A stretch of 64,000 nucleotides of DNA from Vibrio sp. 10N.286.49.B1 (GCF_002873335.1 NZ_MCUW01000015.1:18117-82116); one strand, 5' to 3'; numbered from the stretch's first letter, positions 18,622 through 29,751 are shown. Translations and numbers: made by a program. Notes: generated by a model from the sequence alone, not told the origin.

Positions 18622-20052
18622 ATGAAACCCATCCTACCTAATTACAGCGATTCAGGTGTACTGATTGTTGGTGATGTCATGCTGGATAGATACTGGTATG
18701 GCCCAACAGGGCGTATTTCACCTGAAGCGCCAGTACCTGTAGTGAAAGTAGAAAACAACGAAGAGCGTCCAGGTGGTGCTGCCAACGTTGCGATGAATAT
18801 TGCTTCGCTAGGCGGCCACGCACACACGATAGGGCTTGTTGGCAAAGATGAGCCGGCTAAAGTGTTGACCGATACGTTGTCGTCATTACATGTGACATGC
18901 GATTTCGTTGAGCTTGCCGATTACCCAACCATCACAAAACTACGCGTGTTAAGTCGTGGTCAGCAACTCATACGTTTAGACTTCGAAGATAAATTTGAAG
19001 GTACCGACCCTGCGTTAGTATTGAACAAGATGAAGACTGCTTTGCCTAATGTTAAAGCAGTGGTGCTATCTGATTACGCTAAGGGTGCCCTAGAGCATGT
19101 ACAAGCGTACATCCAGCAAGCGAAAGCGGCGGGTGTCCCAGTATTCATTGATCCGAAAGGTGCCGATTTCGAGCGTTACCGCGGTGCAACATTGCTGACG
19201 CCCAACATGCTTGAATTTGAAACGGTTGTCGGCAAAGTTAAAAATGACCAAGAGCTCGTTGAAAAAGGTTGCGCGTTAATCGAAGAGTTCGATTTTGAAG
19301 CCCTACTAGTGACACGCAGCGAACATGGTATGACGCTGCTGCGTCGCAATGAAGCACCATTTCATTTGCCGACTCAAGCCAAAGAAGTGTTTGATGTAAC
19401 GGGTGCCGGTGATACGGTTATTTCTGTCTTAGCCGCTTCTGTTGCGGCGGGTAAGCCATTAGATGAAGCGTGTGCATTAGCAAATGCTGCCGCTGGTGTT
19501 GTCGTTGGTAAATTGGGTACATCTACGCTATCAACGATTGAACTTGCCGAGGCGGTACATGGCAGTCAGGATACTGACTTTGGTGTTATTAGTGAGTCCG
19601 CTCTAATTGAAGCGGTGAAAAAAGCACGTTCGAAAGGTGAGAAAGTCGTTATGACGAATGGCTGCTTTGACATTCTTCATGCGGGGCACGTGTCGTATCT
19701 TAATCACGCGGCTGAGCTAGGTGAACGCCTGATTGTTGCCGTTAACACGGATGAATCAGTTCGAGCGCTAAAAGGTCCTGGACGCCCAGTTAACCCTACA
19801 GATCGCCGCATGGCGGTGCTAGCAGGTTTAGGTGCGGTGGATTGGGTCGTTCCTTTCTCAGAAGAAACACCACAACGATTAATTGCTGAGGTTTTACCAA
19901 GTTTGTTGGTGAAAGGTGGCGATTATAAACCGGAAGAGATTGCTGGTGGAATCGAAGTGATTGCCGCCGGTGGCGAAGTTAAAGTCCTTAACTTTGAAGA
20001 TGGCTGCTCAACAACAGAAATCATTGAAGCGATTAAAGGTGGGCAAGGCTAA
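18622..20052 (+). CDS. hldE: Bifunctional heptose 7-phosphate kinase / heptose 1-phosphate adenylyltransferase
   Basis: HldE makes ADP-heptose for the inner core of lipopolysaccharide. Residues 1 to about 318 form a ribokinase-fold kinase, with the catalytic Asp264 in the GAGD motif of DVTGAGDT, and [11 protein letters not shown] and [11 protein letters not shown] near the substrate site. Residues from about 344 form a nucleotidyltransferase with [16 protein letters not shown] carrying the HxGH motif, and [12 protein letters not shown] near the end. The 476-residue fused form is the usual one. It follows glnE by 181 bases, which include a short GGGAG/CTCCC hairpin, and it converges on tolC across a strong terminator. 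Confidence 0.97.
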   Translation: MKPILPNYSDSGVLIVGDVMLDRYWYGPTGRISPEAPVPVVKVENNEERPGGAANVAMNIASLGGHAHTIGLVGKDEPAKVLTDTLSSLHVTCDFVELADYPTITKLRVLSRGQQLIRLDFEDKFEGTDPALVLNKMKTALPNVKAVVLSDYAKGALEHVQAYIQQAKAAGVPVFIDPKGADFERYRGATLLTPNMLEFETVVGKVKNDQELVEKGCALIEEFDFEALLVTRSEHGMTLLRRNEAPFHLPTQAKEVFDVTGAGDTVISVLAASVAAGKPLDEACALANAAAGVVVGKLGTSTLSTIELAEAVHGSQDTDFGVISESALIEAVKKARSKGEKVVMTNGCFDILHAGHVSYLNHAAELGERLIVAVNTDESVRALKGPGRPVNPTDRRMAVLAGLGAVDWVVPFSEETPQRLIAEVLPSLLVKGGDYKPEEIAGGIEVIAAGGEVKVLNFEDGCSTTEIIEAIKGGQG

Positions 20053-20072
20053 CACTTTGTTTAATAAGATAT

Positions 20073-20101
20073 AAAAAGGGACGCGTTCGCGTCCCTTTTT
20101 T
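20073..20101. terminator. Bidirectional terminator between hldE and tolC
   Basis: AAAAAGGGACGCG pairs with CGCGTCCCTTTTT, with a T6 tail on the plus strand and A5 on the other. It serves both convergent genes. Confidence 0.92.
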
Positions 20102-20126
20102 CATTTATTTTAACGAGATGATGTTA

Positions 20127-21449
20127 CTACTCTGCTTTCTTTAAGCCAGCATTGACATCAATGATATCTTGTTCGCTTAATGTACCCACCGACTGACGTA
20201 GGTTTAAAACACTCACAATGTAGTCGTATCGCGCATCCGACAAGCTGCTTTCTGCGTCATACAATGCTTGCGTGGCTTCTAGCACATCAACAATGGTACG
20301 TGTACCGACATCAAAACCAGCTTTAGTTGCCTCAAGCGCTGACTCTGCAGAGATAACAGATTGCTCATATGCGCGAATAGCACCAATTGAAGAGTTGATG
20401 TTGTTGTTGTTACCACGAACGTTTTTAACGACTGAGCGGTAAGTTTGCTCTAGCTGTTCGCTTGCTTCAACGTAAGCAAACTCTGCTTGTTTGGTTTGTG
20501 ACGTGATATTGCCGCCGGTATACAGTGGAACCGAAAGATTAATGCCAGCATTAAATGAGTTAGTTGTCTCATTCGCTGTGCCGTAACGGCTAGACACACT
20601 ATTTCTTTCGTTGTCATAACCATAGCCACCATCCAAGGTTAGCTTTGGAAGATGACCAGAGCTTGCTAACGTGATGTTATCTTTTGCGATGTCTTGACCA
20701 ATACGTGCCGATAACAAGTCTAAGTTTTTAGATTGTGCTTCTTCTAAGAAAACGGAAACGGATTGTTGTGGACGAGCGGCAGAAAAACGGTCGGTATCTA
20801 GGATATCAATATTAGAATGTTCTTGACCCGTAATTTCGCGCAGACCTTCGTACTTGTTCAGCAGGTCATTCTCGGCGATAACTTCATCCGCTAAGACACG
20901 GTCATACTGTGCTTGAGCATCATGAACATCGGTAATCGCAGACAAACCAACCTCAAAACGTTGCTTTGTTTGTTCTAGCTGACGAGCGACAGCCGCTTTG
21001 TTGGCTCTTACGGACTCAAGGCTATCCTTTGAGCGAAGAACCTCGAAGTAAGCTTGTGCGGTACGTAGGATTAGGTTTTGCTGAGCAGCCGCATAAAGCG
21101 AATCAGCTTGACGAGCATTTTTCTCCGCGGTATCAAGTGTGATCCAGCTTGAACGATTGTACAGTTCTTGAGAGAAACCCAAACCAGCGCTTATATTGTC
21201 GCTATCACCACCTAAGTTGTTGTCTACGCGGGTGAAATCATATCCAGCGGTTAGGTTTATTTGAGGGAGCAAAGTGCTTCGAGCAGAGTTAATGGCTTCA
21301 AATGCACGATCTCTTTCTGCAGCGGAACGCAACAGTTGAGGATCGTTTTGCTTAGCTTGGTCGTAGACTTCTGTTAAAGAGTCGGCCCATGTTGCTGCAC
21401 TTGCGCTTCCTAATGCAGCTGCGATGAATAGTGGAAGCAGTTTTTTCAT
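20127..21449 (-). CDS. tolC: Outer-membrane channel protein TolC
   Basis: TolC is the trimeric outer-membrane channel used by tripartite efflux pumps and type I secretion. The 440-residue precursor starts with the signal peptide MKKLLPLFIAAALGSASAATWA. Two OEP repeats follow, each with long amphipathic helices (for example LRTAQAYFEVLRSKDSL and its later counterpart) and the conserved GTRTIVDVLEATQALYDAE. I use the ATG at 21449; the upstream start at 21521 would place 24 extra residues before an obvious signal peptide. It is divergent from nudF, an arrangement also seen in E. coli. Confidence 0.96.
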   Translation of the reverse strand: MKKLLPLFIAAALGSASAATWADSLTEVYDQAKQNDPQLLRSAAERDRAFEAINSARSTLLPQINLTAGYDFTRVDNNLGGDSDNISAGLGFSQELYNRSSWITLDTAEKNARQADSLYAAAQQNLILRTAQAYFEVLRSKDSLESVRANKAAVARQLEQTKQRFEVGLSAITDVHDAQAQYDRVLADEVIAENDLLNKYEGLREITGQEHSNIDILDTDRFSAARPQQSVSVFLEEAQSKNLDLLSARIGQDIAKDNITLASSGHLPKLTLDGGYGYDNERNSVSSRYGTANETTNSFNAGINLSVPLYTGGNITSQTKQAEFAYVEASEQLEQTYRSVVKNVRGNNNNINSSIGAIRAYEQSVISAESALEATKAGFDVGTRTIVDVLEATQALYDAESSLSDARYDYIVSVLNLRQSVGTLSEQDIIDVNAGLKKAE

Positions 21450-21684
21450 TTGTCCTGATCCTGCCTGAATACTGAATAAGAGGTATGATTCACAGTTTAA
21501 CTTATAATCGACGTAATTCACTCGAAACTTTGCACTTTTTTACGCAACAGCACTCAAAATTGCGACAATAAATTAACCAAAACCTAATGTTTTTTGAATT
21601 ATTACGTAAAAAGTTGAAGCTTGTCGTTGGTAGTTAGGCGATTCGTTGAGTAAACTGTAACATTCATTTTTAATGAGGTTTGTC

Positions 21685-22314
21685 ATGAATAAATCAGAAC
21701 AACCGTCCGTTACATATACATCAAAGGATGTCGAAATAATCTCTAAACAAACGGTGTTTAGCGGTTTTTTTGAAATGGTGCTGTATCGCTTTAAGCATCG
21801 CCTTTTTGATGGTGGCTGGAGTTCTGAGATTCAACGTGAAATGTTGGTTCGTGGCGGGGCTGCGGCATTACTGCCTTACGATGCTCATCGTGATGAAGTC
21901 GTACTCATTGAACAAATCAGGGTGGGGGCGCTGGAGCACGACTCCCCTTGGCAAACGGAAATTATAGCGGGTATCGTCGACAAGCAAGAGTCTGTTGAAG
22001 AACTTGTGCAGCGAGAAGCAGTCGAAGAAGCAGGGGTGAACGTTGATCGGTTGACTAAGGTGACGTCCTATTATCCTTCATCTGGGGGATGTTCTGAAAA
22101 AATAGCCGTCTTTGTGGGACAGGTAGATTCATCGACAGCGAGTGGCGTTCATGGTTTAAAAAGCGAAGGTGAAGACATTCGAGTTAAGGTGGTGCCTCGC
22201 ACGCAAGCCTATCAAATGATAGCCAGTGGTGAGATAGAAAACGGCGCTTCAATTATTGCATTGCAGTGGCTAGAGCTGAATTACGCTCAGCTACAGCGTG
22301 AGTGGTCATTATGA
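21685..22314 (+). CDS. nudF: ADP-ribose pyrophosphatase (Nudix hydrolase)
   Basis: NudF hydrolyses ADP-ribose to AMP and ribose 5-phosphate. The 209-residue protein contains a complete Nudix box: Gly of GIVDKQESVEELVQREAVEE, then AGV, fitting G-x5-E-x7-REU-x-EE-x-GU. Segments before and after (LLPYDAHRDEVVLIEQIRVGAL; YYPSSGGCSEKI) match the ADP-ribose subfamily. The ATG at 21685 is preceded by GAGG at good spacing. Its stop codon overlaps the next start (ATGA), and the order tolC/nudF-yqiB-cpdA-yqiA-parE is the same as in E. coli. Confidence 0.95.
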   Translation: MNKSEQPSVTYTSKDVEIISKQTVFSGFFEMVLYRFKHRLFDGGWSSEIQREMLVRGGAAALLPYDAHRDEVVLIEQIRVGALEHDSPWQTEIIAGIVDKQESVEELVQREAVEEAGVNVDRLTKVTSYYPSSGGCSEKIAVFVGQVDSSTASGVHGLKSEGEDIRVKVVPRTQAYQMIASGEIENGASIIALQWLELNYAQLQREWSL

Positions 22315-22763
22315 GCCCAACACGCCAAGGCGATAAAAAAGTGTATCATGTTGATCTTGCAGAGCTAATGCGAGTTTATGAAACCAACTACGCCAAATTA
22401 AATCGATTGATTCCCATCTCGCCAGACGTTGGCGATGTGCGTTGTTACCAAGCCGGTTCATTGACGTATCAGCTAGTCATTCAAGAAGTGACGAAGTACA
22501 CAACATTGGTGGAAATTTGCCAAGATGATGAACTTCCTGTTTTTCCTTTGCCTAAAATGATAGTTAGGCTCTACCATGACGCTAAAGTTGCCGAAGTTTG
22601 TCATTGTGAACAAACGGCGAGAGTGAAAGCGCGGTACGATTACCCTAATACAAAAATGCTCCAGAAAGATGAGAAATTTCAATTTAATCAATTTCTTAGT
22701 GATTGGTTGACGTTTTGTCTCAAAAATGGAATTAGTCGAGCTCCGATCATGTATCGAAGTTAA
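22311..22763 (+). CDS. yqiB: DUF1249 family protein (YqiB-like)
   Basis: A 150-residue cytoplasmic protein of the DUF1249 family. It is recognised mainly by the N-terminal DLAELMRVYETNYAKLNRLIP, the central LPKMIVRLYHDAKVAEVCHC and by position between nudF and cpdA, as for E. coli YqiB. No catalytic motif, signal peptide or membrane segment is visible, and the function is not known. The start overlaps the nudF stop codon by ATGA, so translation is coupled. It ends about 30 bases before cpdA. Confidence 0.88.
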   Translation: MSPTRQGDKKVYHVDLAELMRVYETNYAKLNRLIPISPDVGDVRCYQAGSLTYQLVIQEVTKYTTLVEICQDDELPVFPLPKMIVRLYHDAKVAEVCHCEQTARVKARYDYPNTKMLQKDEKFQFNQFLSDWLTFCLKNGISRAPIMYRS

Positions 22764-22792
22764 ACAATAGTAGATATTCAGGTTTTATTATT

Positions 22793-23617
22793 TTGAAAAC
22801 AACACCCAGTGGTGAATCTCAGTCTAGTGCCGTCAGGTTACTGCAGTTGACCGATACGCATCTATTTGCGCCCCCGGATGGCTGCTTGCTGAGTGTCAAT
22901 ACCCATGACAGCTTTAACGCTGTTGTATCTGAAGTGTGCAAGCAAGGGGCGCATTTTGATGCGCTATTGGCAACCGGAGATATTTCTCAAGATCATACCG
23001 AATTGTCCTATCGTAAGTTTGTTGAGGGTATTGTACCGCTCCAACTTCCGTGCTTTTGGTTGCCTGGTAATCACGATTTCAAACCAAGTATGAATAGCGT
23101 GCTTGATTCTCCTCTGATTGAGACGGCGACGCATAAGTTACTTGGTGAGCATTGGCAGATTGTGCTGCTTGATTCGCAAGTCGTCGGTGTTCCTCATGGG
23201 CGCCTGAGTGACCAGCAGTTAGATTACCTCGACCAAATCCTGACTCAGCATAGCGACCGACATACGCTGGTGTTGCTCCATCATCACCCGATACTGGTGA
23301 ATAGTGCGTGGCTTGACCAGCACTCCCTGAAAGATTCACAAGAGTTCTGGGAGATTGCCGACAAGCATGACAACGTTCGTGCGGTTCTATGTGGACATAT
23401 TCATCAGGAGCTTGATCAGTTACGTTGCGGTGTAAGAGTGCTTGCGACGCCGTCTACGTGTGTGCAATTTAAGCCTAACTCGAACGAGTTTTCTCTCGAT
23501 ACCCTATCGCCAGGTTGGCGTGAGTTAGAGTTGTTTGATAATGGACAACTAAACACCACGGTAAAGCGACTGCCTCATGGGGCTTTCCGACCAGACTTCA
23601 ACGCAGAAGGTTACTAA
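22793..23617 (+). CDS. cpdA: 3',5'-cyclic-AMP phosphodiesterase CpdA
   Basis: CpdA hydrolyses cAMP and so limits CRP activity. The metallophosphoesterase motifs follow in order: LTDTHLF, the GDISQDH segment, PGNHD, HHHP and CGHIHQE, which bind two metal ions. The predicted start is a TTG at 22793 giving 274 residues; no in-frame ATG exists before the first metal-binding motif, and only a weak TCAGG stands upstream. A TTG start may keep expression low. The stop codon overlaps the next start (TAATG). In vibrios cAMP-CRP promotes chitin use and competence, so the enzyme could influence the chitin operon of this window; that link is inference. Confidence 0.93.
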   Translation: MKTTPSGESQSSAVRLLQLTDTHLFAPPDGCLLSVNTHDSFNAVVSEVCKQGAHFDALLATGDISQDHTELSYRKFVEGIVPLQLPCFWLPGNHDFKPSMNSVLDSPLIETATHKLLGEHWQIVLLDSQVVGVPHGRLSDQQLDYLDQILTQHSDRHTLVLLHHHPILVNSAWLDQHSLKDSQEFWEIADKHDNVRAVLCGHIHQELDQLRCGVRVLATPSTCVQFKPNSNEFSLDTLSPGWRELELFDNGQLNTTVKRLPHGAFRPDFNAEGY

Positions 23618-24204
23618 TGGAAAATAAACCATCGTTGTTGCTTTATATTCATGGTTTTAACAGCTCACCGCTATCGCATAAAGCGCAAGTCATGCAGCAG
23701 TTTTGCCAGGATAATCGGCCTGATATTACGGTGGTGGTTCCGCAGATGCCATGCTTTCCTCAACAAGCAGCGCATTATCTCGTGGATATTATTAGCCAAT
23801 ATGAAAAAACACATCATCTTGGTTTGGTGGGAAGCTCGTTAGGTGGCTACCTTTCGACGTGGTTGCATGAGCGATATGGCTACAAGGTTGTACTCATAAA
23901 TCCAGCGGTCAAACCGTATGAGTTGCTTGTGGATTTTCTTGGTGAGCAAGAAAATCCTTATACTCATGAGAAATACACCTTAGAATCAAAACACATCGAT
24001 GAACTGAAAGCATTGGATGTGAAAACGATTCGCTCCCCCCAAGACTTTTGGTTGCTACAACAAGAAGGCGATGAGGTATTGGATTTCCGCCAAGCGTTGA
24101 CCAAATATGCTCATTCTAAGCAAACCGTTGAACCTGGCGGTGACCATAGTTTTATCGACTTTGAGCGTTATCCTGAGCGAATCATTCAGTTCTTAGCCCT
24201 ATAA
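23617..24204 (+). CDS. yqiA: YqiA-type alpha/beta-hydrolase esterase
   Basis: A 195-residue esterase of the UPF0227/YqiA family. The nucleophile elbow GSSLGGYL, the N-terminal strand LLYIHGFNSSP and the C-terminal GGDHSFIDF with the catalytic His fit an alpha/beta-hydrolase. E. coli YqiA cleaves short-chain acyl esters in vitro; the physiological substrate is unclear. The start codon overlaps the cpdA stop by one base. parE follows after 228 bases that should contain its promoter. Confidence 0.92.
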   Translation: MENKPSLLLYIHGFNSSPLSHKAQVMQQFCQDNRPDITVVVPQMPCFPQQAAHYLVDIISQYEKTHHLGLVGSSLGGYLSTWLHERYGYKVVLINPAVKPYELLVDFLGEQENPYTHEKYTLESKHIDELKALDVKTIRSPQDFWLLQQEGDEVLDFRQALTKYAHSKQTVEPGGDHSFIDFERYPERIIQFLAL

Positions 24205-24271
24205 GTTTACTGATCATAAGTGCGTAGCTGAGGAGACAGTCATAAATTTCCCTCCAACTTTGGTGTGAAAC

Positions 24272-24303
24272 TTGACAACACTTCCTTTGAGCCAGACTAT
24301 GAT
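24272..24303 (+). promoter_or_regulatory. Possible promoter of parE-parC
   Basis: A consensus -35 TTGACA (24272-24277) is followed 20 bases later by TATGAT (24298-24303), a good -10 hexamer but with over-long spacing. A less good hexamer, GACTAT, lies at 17 bases. The site is 130 bases upstream of parE. Confidence 0.4.
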
Positions 24304-24432
24304 ATGTCTGTACTTACGCGTATGCCTTAATATTCTGACTTTACGAGCGTATTAAGGGGGATGGTGCAAGCACCACCAAACATCTTTTTTGCTGCTAAGT
24401 ATCAATCTTTATTTGAGTAAAATTTCCGTATT

Positions 24433-26313
24433 ATGACAGAACAATATAATGCTGGAGCCATTGAAGTACTCAATGGTCTTGAGCCAGTACGTCGCCGACC
24501 AGGGATGTATACGGATACAGCGCGCCCAAACCATTTGGGCCAAGAAGTTATCGACAACAGTGTCGATGAAGCGCTAGCCGGACATGCCTCAAAAGTACAA
24601 GTGATTCTCCATGCCGATCAATCTCTAGAAGTGATTGATGACGGCCGAGGTATGCCTGTAGATATTCACCCAGAAGAAAAAGTGTCAGGGGTTGAACTGA
24701 TATTTTGTAAGCTGCATGCTGGTGGTAAGTTTTCTAATAAAAACTACCAGTTCTCAGGCGGCCTTCATGGGGTGGGTATCTCCGTCGTCAATGCGTTGTC
24801 CAAGCGCGTTGAAGTGACGGTTCGCCGAGAAGGCCAAGTCTATGAAATGGCTTTTGAACACGGTAATAAAGTAGAAGAATTGACAGTAACTGGAACGTGT
24901 GGACGCCGCAACAAAGGCACCAGTGTGCACTTTTGGCCAGACACTAGTTACTTTGACTCGCCTAATTTTTCAGTGACTCGTCTTGTTAATAACCTGCGAG
25001 CTAAAGCGGTACTTTGTCCTGGTTTAGAGATTACCTTCACCGATAAAGTGAACGGCAAAGATTACAAATGGTATTACGAAGATGGTTTGAAAGACTACCT
25101 TGCCGAAGGGGTAAAAGGTTATACCGTCCTACCAGAACAACCGTTCACAGGTGAATTTAGCGCTGAAACTGAAGCGGCGACATGGGCTCTGATCTGGCAA
25201 CCAGAAGGCGGTGAGATGATCACCGAGAGCTACGTCAACTTAATTCCTACTGCGCAAGGTGGTACGCACGTCAATGGCTTGCGTCAGGGCTTACTTGATG
25301 CCATGCGTGAGTTTTGCGAATTCCGTAACTTGTTACCACGTGGTGTTAAGCTGACCGGTGATGATGTGTTTGACCGTTGTTCTTACGTGTTGTCGGTGAA
25401 GATGCAAGACCCTCAGTTTGCTGGTCAAACAAAAGAGCGATTGTCATCAAGGCAGTGTGCGGCATTTGTTTCGGGGGTCGTTAAAGATGCCTTTAGCCTT
25501 TGGTTGAACGAAAAACCTCAATTGGCTGAACAACTGGCAGAGGTATGTATTGCCAATGCCCATCGTCGTATGCGCGCCAGTAAAAAAGTGGTCCGTAAAA
25601 AAGTGGCCTCTGGCCCAGCATTACCAGGTAAGCTGACCGACTGTTCTCAACAAGATTTGAGTCGTACCGAAATCTTTTTCGTGGAAGGCGACTCGGCGGG
25701 TGGTTCTGCGAAGCAAGCTCGCGATCGTGAGTTTCAAGCCGTCATGCCATTACGTGGTAAAATCCTGAACACATGGGAAGTGGCGACCGATCAGGTATTA
25801 GCGTCCCAAGAGGTGCATGACATCTCGGTGGCGCTTGGCATTGACCCTGATAACGATGATTTAGACGGTTTACGATATGGCAAGGTCTGTATTCTTGCGG
25901 ATGCGGATTCTGATGGGCTGCATATTGCGACCCTTTTGTGTGCGTTGTTTACTAAGCACTTTAGAAGCTTAGTATCGGCTGGGCATGTTTATGTGGCAAT
26001 GCCTCCTCTGTATCGGATTGACTGTGGAAAAGAAGTCTTTTATGCACTTGATGATGATGAAAAAGACGGCATCTTAGAGCGATTGAGCAAAAAGAAAGCG
26101 AAGATCAACGTTCAACGATTTAAAGGTCTGGGTGAGATGAACCCACTTCAGCTGCGTGAAACGACGATGGATCCTAATACTCGTCGCTTGGTTCAGTTAA
26201 CGATCGATGACGATACGGCGACAGATGAAATGATGGATATGTTACTCGGCAAGAAGCGAGCGGATGACCGCCGAAGCTGGCTGCAAAGTAACGGCGACAT
26301 GGCCGAGGTATAA
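24433..26313 (+). CDS. parE: DNA topoisomerase IV subunit B
   Basis: ParE is the ATPase subunit of topoisomerase IV, which decatenates daughter chromosomes. The 626-residue protein has the GHKL ATPase site ([39 protein letters not shown]) and the TOPRIM domain with [11 protein letters not shown] from about residue 418 and DADSDGLHI. The C-terminal [20 protein letters not shown] is standard. The start has no strong Shine-Dalgarno. parC begins five bases after its stop, so the two subunits are made from one message. Confidence 0.98.
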   Translation: MTEQYNAGAIEVLNGLEPVRRRPGMYTDTARPNHLGQEVIDNSVDEALAGHASKVQVILHADQSLEVIDDGRGMPVDIHPEEKVSGVELIFCKLHAGGKFSNKNYQFSGGLHGVGISVVNALSKRVEVTVRREGQVYEMAFEHGNKVEELTVTGTCGRRNKGTSVHFWPDTSYFDSPNFSVTRLVNNLRAKAVLCPGLEITFTDKVNGKDYKWYYEDGLKDYLAEGVKGYTVLPEQPFTGEFSAETEAATWALIWQPEGGEMITESYVNLIPTAQGGTHVNGLRQGLLDAMREFCEFRNLLPRGVKLTGDDVFDRCSYVLSVKMQDPQFAGQTKERLSSRQCAAFVSGVVKDAFSLWLNEKPQLAEQLAEVCIANAHRRMRASKKVVRKKVASGPALPGKLTDCSQQDLSRTEIFFVEGDSAGGSAKQARDREFQAVMPLRGKILNTWEVATDQVLASQEVHDISVALGIDPDNDDLDGLRYGKVCILADADSDGLHIATLLCALFTKHFRSLVSAGHVYVAMPPLYRIDCGKEVFYALDDDEKDGILERLSKKKAKINVQRFKGLGEMNPLQLRETTMDPNTRRLVQLTIDDDTATDEMMDMLLGKKRADDRRSWLQSNGDMAEV

Positions 26314-26318
26314 GTATA

Positions 26319-28598
26319 ATGTCGACTGAAATGTCTTTTGATGGCGTTGAACAACTGCCGATGCGCAAGTTCACCGAAGATGCCTATTTGAATTACTCAA
26401 TGTACGTGATTATGGATCGTGCATTGCCGTATATTGGCGATGGCCTTAAGCCTGTACAGCGTCGTATTATCTATGCGATGTCTGAGCTAGGGTTATCCTC
26501 TTCTGCCAAGTATAAAAAATCAGCACGTACTGTTGGTGATGTTCTTGGTAAATACCACCCTCATGGTGATTCTGCTTGTTATGAAGCAATGGTATTAATG
26601 GCGCAGCCATTTTCATATCGTTATCCGCTGGTTGATGGTCAAGGTAACTGGGGTGCGCCCGATGATCCTAAATCATTTGCAGCGATGCGTTATACCGAAG
26701 CGAAACTGTCGAAGTTTGCAGAAGTACTGCTTAGTGAGGTCGGGTTAGGAACGGTTGAATGGCAACCTAACTTTGACGGCACGATGAAAGAGCCAAAAAT
26801 CCTACCCGCACGGCTACCTCATATCCTTTTAAACGGGATTACTGGTATTGCGGTGGGTATGGCGACGGATATCCCTCCTCACAACGTCCGTGAAGTGGCT
26901 GAAGCTACGGTACATTTGATTGACAATCCGAAAGCGGAATTGTCCGATGTGATGGCCTACGTCAAAGGGCCGGATTATCCGACAGAAGCCGAAATTATTT
27001 CGCCGCAAGCTGATCTCGAGAAGATCTACCGCACCGGTCGTGGCAGCGTAAAAATGCGCGCGGTTTGGCACAAAGAAAGCTCGGATATTGTTATTACGGC
27101 CCTGCCACATCAGGTATCAGGAGCGAAGCTATTAGAGCAAATCGCTAACCAGATGCGAGCGAAGAAACTGCCAATGGTAGACGATCTTCGTGATGAATCT
27201 GATCATGAAAACCCAACACGCATCGTGATTGTTCCTCGCTCAAACAGAATTGACTGCGACCAGCTGATGAACCACCTGTTTGCGTCTACGGATCTTGAGA
27301 AAAACTTCCGCGTTAACCTCAACATGATTGGTCTAAATAATCGACCACAGGTTAAAGGCCTGGTCACGATCTTATCTGAATGGATTACATACCGTCGCGA
27401 TACTGTGCGTAAGCGCCTACAGTTCCGTTTAGATAAAATATTAGCGCGTTTACATATCCTAGAAGGTTTGTTGGTTGCTTATCTCAATCTTGATGAAGTG
27501 ATCGAAATCATTCGAACGGAAGACGAACCGAAGGCGGTACTCGTTGCTCGGTTTGGTATTACTGACATTCAAGCGGATGCGATTTTAGATATTAAACTTC
27601 GCCATTTAGCTAAGCTCGAAGAGATGAAGATCCGTGGTGAGCAGGATGAACTTGAAAAAGAGCGTCAGAAGCTAGAAAGCTTGTTGGGCTCTGAGCGTCG
27701 TATGAACACCTTGCTGAAAAAAGAGATTCAAGCTGACGCTCTGACATATGGCGACGACCGCCGCTCTCCTTTGGTTGAGCGTGCTGAAGCGAAAGCCATG
27801 ACCGAGCGAGATCTTGTTCCTAGTGAGCCGATCACCGTTGTGTTGTCAGAAAAAGGCTGGATACGCCACGCGAAAGGCCACGATGTCGATCCATCAACCC
27901 TGAATTATAAGTCGGGTGATACTTACTTGGCTTCAGCTCGAGGAAAAAGCAGTCAACCTGCAGTATTCCTCGGAAACGATGGACGAAGTTATTCACTTGA
28001 ATCCCATTCACTGCCTTCTGCTCGTAGCCAAGGTGAGCCGATTACCGGTCGCTTGAACATTAATGCTGGCACGAGTATTCGTCAGGTCATTATGGGTGAA
28101 GAAACACAACTGTGGTTGGTCGGATCTGATGCGGGCTATGGATTTGTTTGTAAAGGCTCTGATCTACTGTCTAAAAACAGAAGTGGCAAGGCTCTCGTCA
28201 CCCTACCTCAAGCGGCCGAGGTGATGACACCGAGTGAGGTTGGAGACTTGGATTCGGATGAAATCATGGCCATTACGAATCAAGGGCGGATGTTGTTGTT
28301 CCCGATTAAAGACCTACCTCAGTTAGGGAAAGGGAAGGGCAATAAGATCATCAATATTCCTTCTGCTAAAGCGAAAGCAAGGGAAGAGTTTGTGTCCCAC
28401 CTAATGGCTTTACCGCAAGGTGCGTCTGTGACGCTTTATGCGGGTAAGCGCAAGCTGGGTCTTAAGCCGAGTGACTTGGATAATTTCAGAGGCGAGCGAG
28501 GACGTCGAGGTGGTTTACTACCAAGAGGCCTGCAGCGTGTTACTCGGATTGATGTTGAGGGCGGCACCGCGCTGGAAACAGAAAATACCGAGGAATAA
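26319..28598 (+). CDS. parC: DNA topoisomerase IV subunit A
   Basis: ParC is the DNA-cleaving subunit of topoisomerase IV. In the 759-residue protein the quinolone-determining region reads [15 protein letters not shown], with Ser85 and Glu89 both wild type, so no target-based quinolone resistance is indicated. The catalytic Tyr125 lies in [10 protein letters not shown]. The C-terminal half has the beta-pinwheel repeats that bind DNA. It ends in a long perfect hairpin shared with the convergent degS. Confidence 0.98.
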   Translation: MSTEMSFDGVEQLPMRKFTEDAYLNYSMYVIMDRALPYIGDGLKPVQRRIIYAMSELGLSSSAKYKKSARTVGDVLGKYHPHGDSACYEAMVLMAQPFSYRYPLVDGQGNWGAPDDPKSFAAMRYTEAKLSKFAEVLLSEVGLGTVEWQPNFDGTMKEPKILPARLPHILLNGITGIAVGMATDIPPHNVREVAEATVHLIDNPKAELSDVMAYVKGPDYPTEAEIISPQADLEKIYRTGRGSVKMRAVWHKESSDIVITALPHQVSGAKLLEQIANQMRAKKLPMVDDLRDESDHENPTRIVIVPRSNRIDCDQLMNHLFASTDLEKNFRVNLNMIGLNNRPQVKGLVTILSEWITYRRDTVRKRLQFRLDKILARLHILEGLLVAYLNLDEVIEIIRTEDEPKAVLVARFGITDIQADAILDIKLRHLAKLEEMKIRGEQDELEKERQKLESLLGSERRMNTLLKKEIQADALTYGDDRRSPLVERAEAKAMTERDLVPSEPITVVLSEKGWIRHAKGHDVDPSTLNYKSGDTYLASARGKSSQPAVFLGNDGRSYSLESHSLPSARSQGEPITGRLNINAGTSIRQVIMGEETQLWLVGSDAGYGFVCKGSDLLSKNRSGKALVTLPQAAEVMTPSEVGDLDSDEIMAITNQGRMLLFPIKDLPQLGKGKGNKIINIPSAKAKAREEFVSHLMALPQGASVTLYAGKRKLGLKPSDLDNFRGERGRRGGLLPRGLQRVTRIDVEGGTALETENTEE

Positions 28599-28606
28599 AA
28601 CCTAAC

Positions 28607-28639
28607 AAAAATGCCGCTGAATATTCAGCGGCATTTTTT
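28607..28639. terminator. Bidirectional terminator between parC and degS
   Basis: AAAAATGCCGCTGAAT pairs with its exact complement ATTCAGCGGCATTTTT, with T-tails on both strands. It can stop transcription of both convergent genes. Confidence 0.92.
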
Positions 28640-28686
28640 ATGATTTGCTTATCCGTTACTTCAATAGGATAGCGGTATACGCACGG

Positions 28687-29751
28687 TTATCCGCGGCTAT
28701 CTTCCGCCACTGTCACTTTTAACGTCATCTCTTTTCCATCACGAAGCAGGTTGACATCAACGGTAGTGCCGGGTCTTAAATCAGTAACAAGGTCAAGAAC
28801 CCCTTGTCTGCCATTGAGCTTTTTGCCACCAATCGTCAGAATAATATCTTGAACCTTTATTCCGCCCTCCGCCGCAGGGCCTTTTGGATCGAGCCCTAGT
28901 ACAATTATGCCACCAATGTGTTCATTCCCTAAAAGGCGAGCGGTGACGGAGTTGATGTCTTGCCCGTCGATGCCGATGTAACCACGAATCACTCGGCCGT
29001 CAGCAATGATTTTTTCCATTATTTTGCTTGCCAGCTTATATGGGATAGCGAAAGAGATGCCGTAGGTTTCTAGATCGGTAGCTTGTTGGAAAGAGGCGGT
29101 ATTGATACCAACTAACTCACCCTGTGTATTGACTAAAGCGCCACCTGAATTACCTTGGTTAATCGCCGCGTCAGTTTGGATAAAAGCTTGAATCCCGCCC
29201 GCACTTATCGAGGAGCGACCCGTTGCAGAGATAATACCGAAAGTTGTGGTTTGCCCAAGGTTATAGGGATTACCAATGGCTAATACGACGTCGCCAACTT
29301 TTGGGCTATAGCTTTGGTTTAAAGGGATAACTGGAAGGTCTGTGCCTTCGACCCGCAAAATGGCAATGTCAGTACGTTGATCCTTACCTACTAACTGAGC
29401 TGCGGCGATTCGACCATCTTGCAGGGCGACAACGATTTGGTCAGCATTAGCAACAACATGGTAGTTGGTGATGATGTAGCCTTTTTCACTCACGATGACA
29501 CCCGATCCTAACCCTTGAGTTGACAAGGTAGTGCGATCGTTTTCTTTGTACTGTCGACTATAGATATTGACGACCGCAGGTGCCGCGTTACGAACGGCCT
29601 GATTGAATGAGACCTGTAGTGAAGTACCAGTAACTGGTTGAGTATCAAACTGCTCAGAGATGATCGTTGGTCTCAGAGACGGCACCGCGATTAGGACTAA
29701 CAGCGCGGTGATCAACCCCATTGATACGGATCGGAATAAAAAGTTCAGCAT
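28687..29751 (-). CDS. degS: Membrane-anchored periplasmic protease DegS
   Basis: DegS senses unfolded outer-membrane proteins and makes the first cut in RseA, releasing sigma-E. The 354-residue protein has one N-terminal membrane anchor (FRSVSMGLITALLVLIAVP), a trypsin-like domain with the triad His in ITNYHVV, Asp in RTDIAILRVEG and Ser in NQGNSGGALVN, and a single PDZ domain at the C-terminus (GGIIVLGLDPKGPAAEGGIKV). One PDZ domain and a membrane anchor separate it from DegQ. I chose the ATG at 29751; the longer frame from 29802 adds an unlikely 17 residues. It follows degQ on the same strand, but a terminator lies between them. Confidence 0.95.
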   Translation of the reverse strand: MLNFLFRSVSMGLITALLVLIAVPSLRPTIISEQFDTQPVTGTSLQVSFNQAVRNAAPAVVNIYSRQYKENDRTTLSTQGLGSGVIVSEKGYIITNYHVVANADQIVVALQDGRIAAAQLVGKDQRTDIAILRVEGTDLPVIPLNQSYSPKVGDVVLAIGNPYNLGQTTTFGIISATGRSSISAGGIQAFIQTDAAINQGNSGGALVNTQGELVGINTASFQQATDLETYGISFAIPYKLASKIMEKIIADGRVIRGYIGIDGQDINSVTARLLGNEHIGGIIVLGLDPKGPAAEGGIKVQDIILTIGGKKLNGRQGVLDLVTDLRPGTTVDVNLLRDGKEMTLKVTVAEDSRG

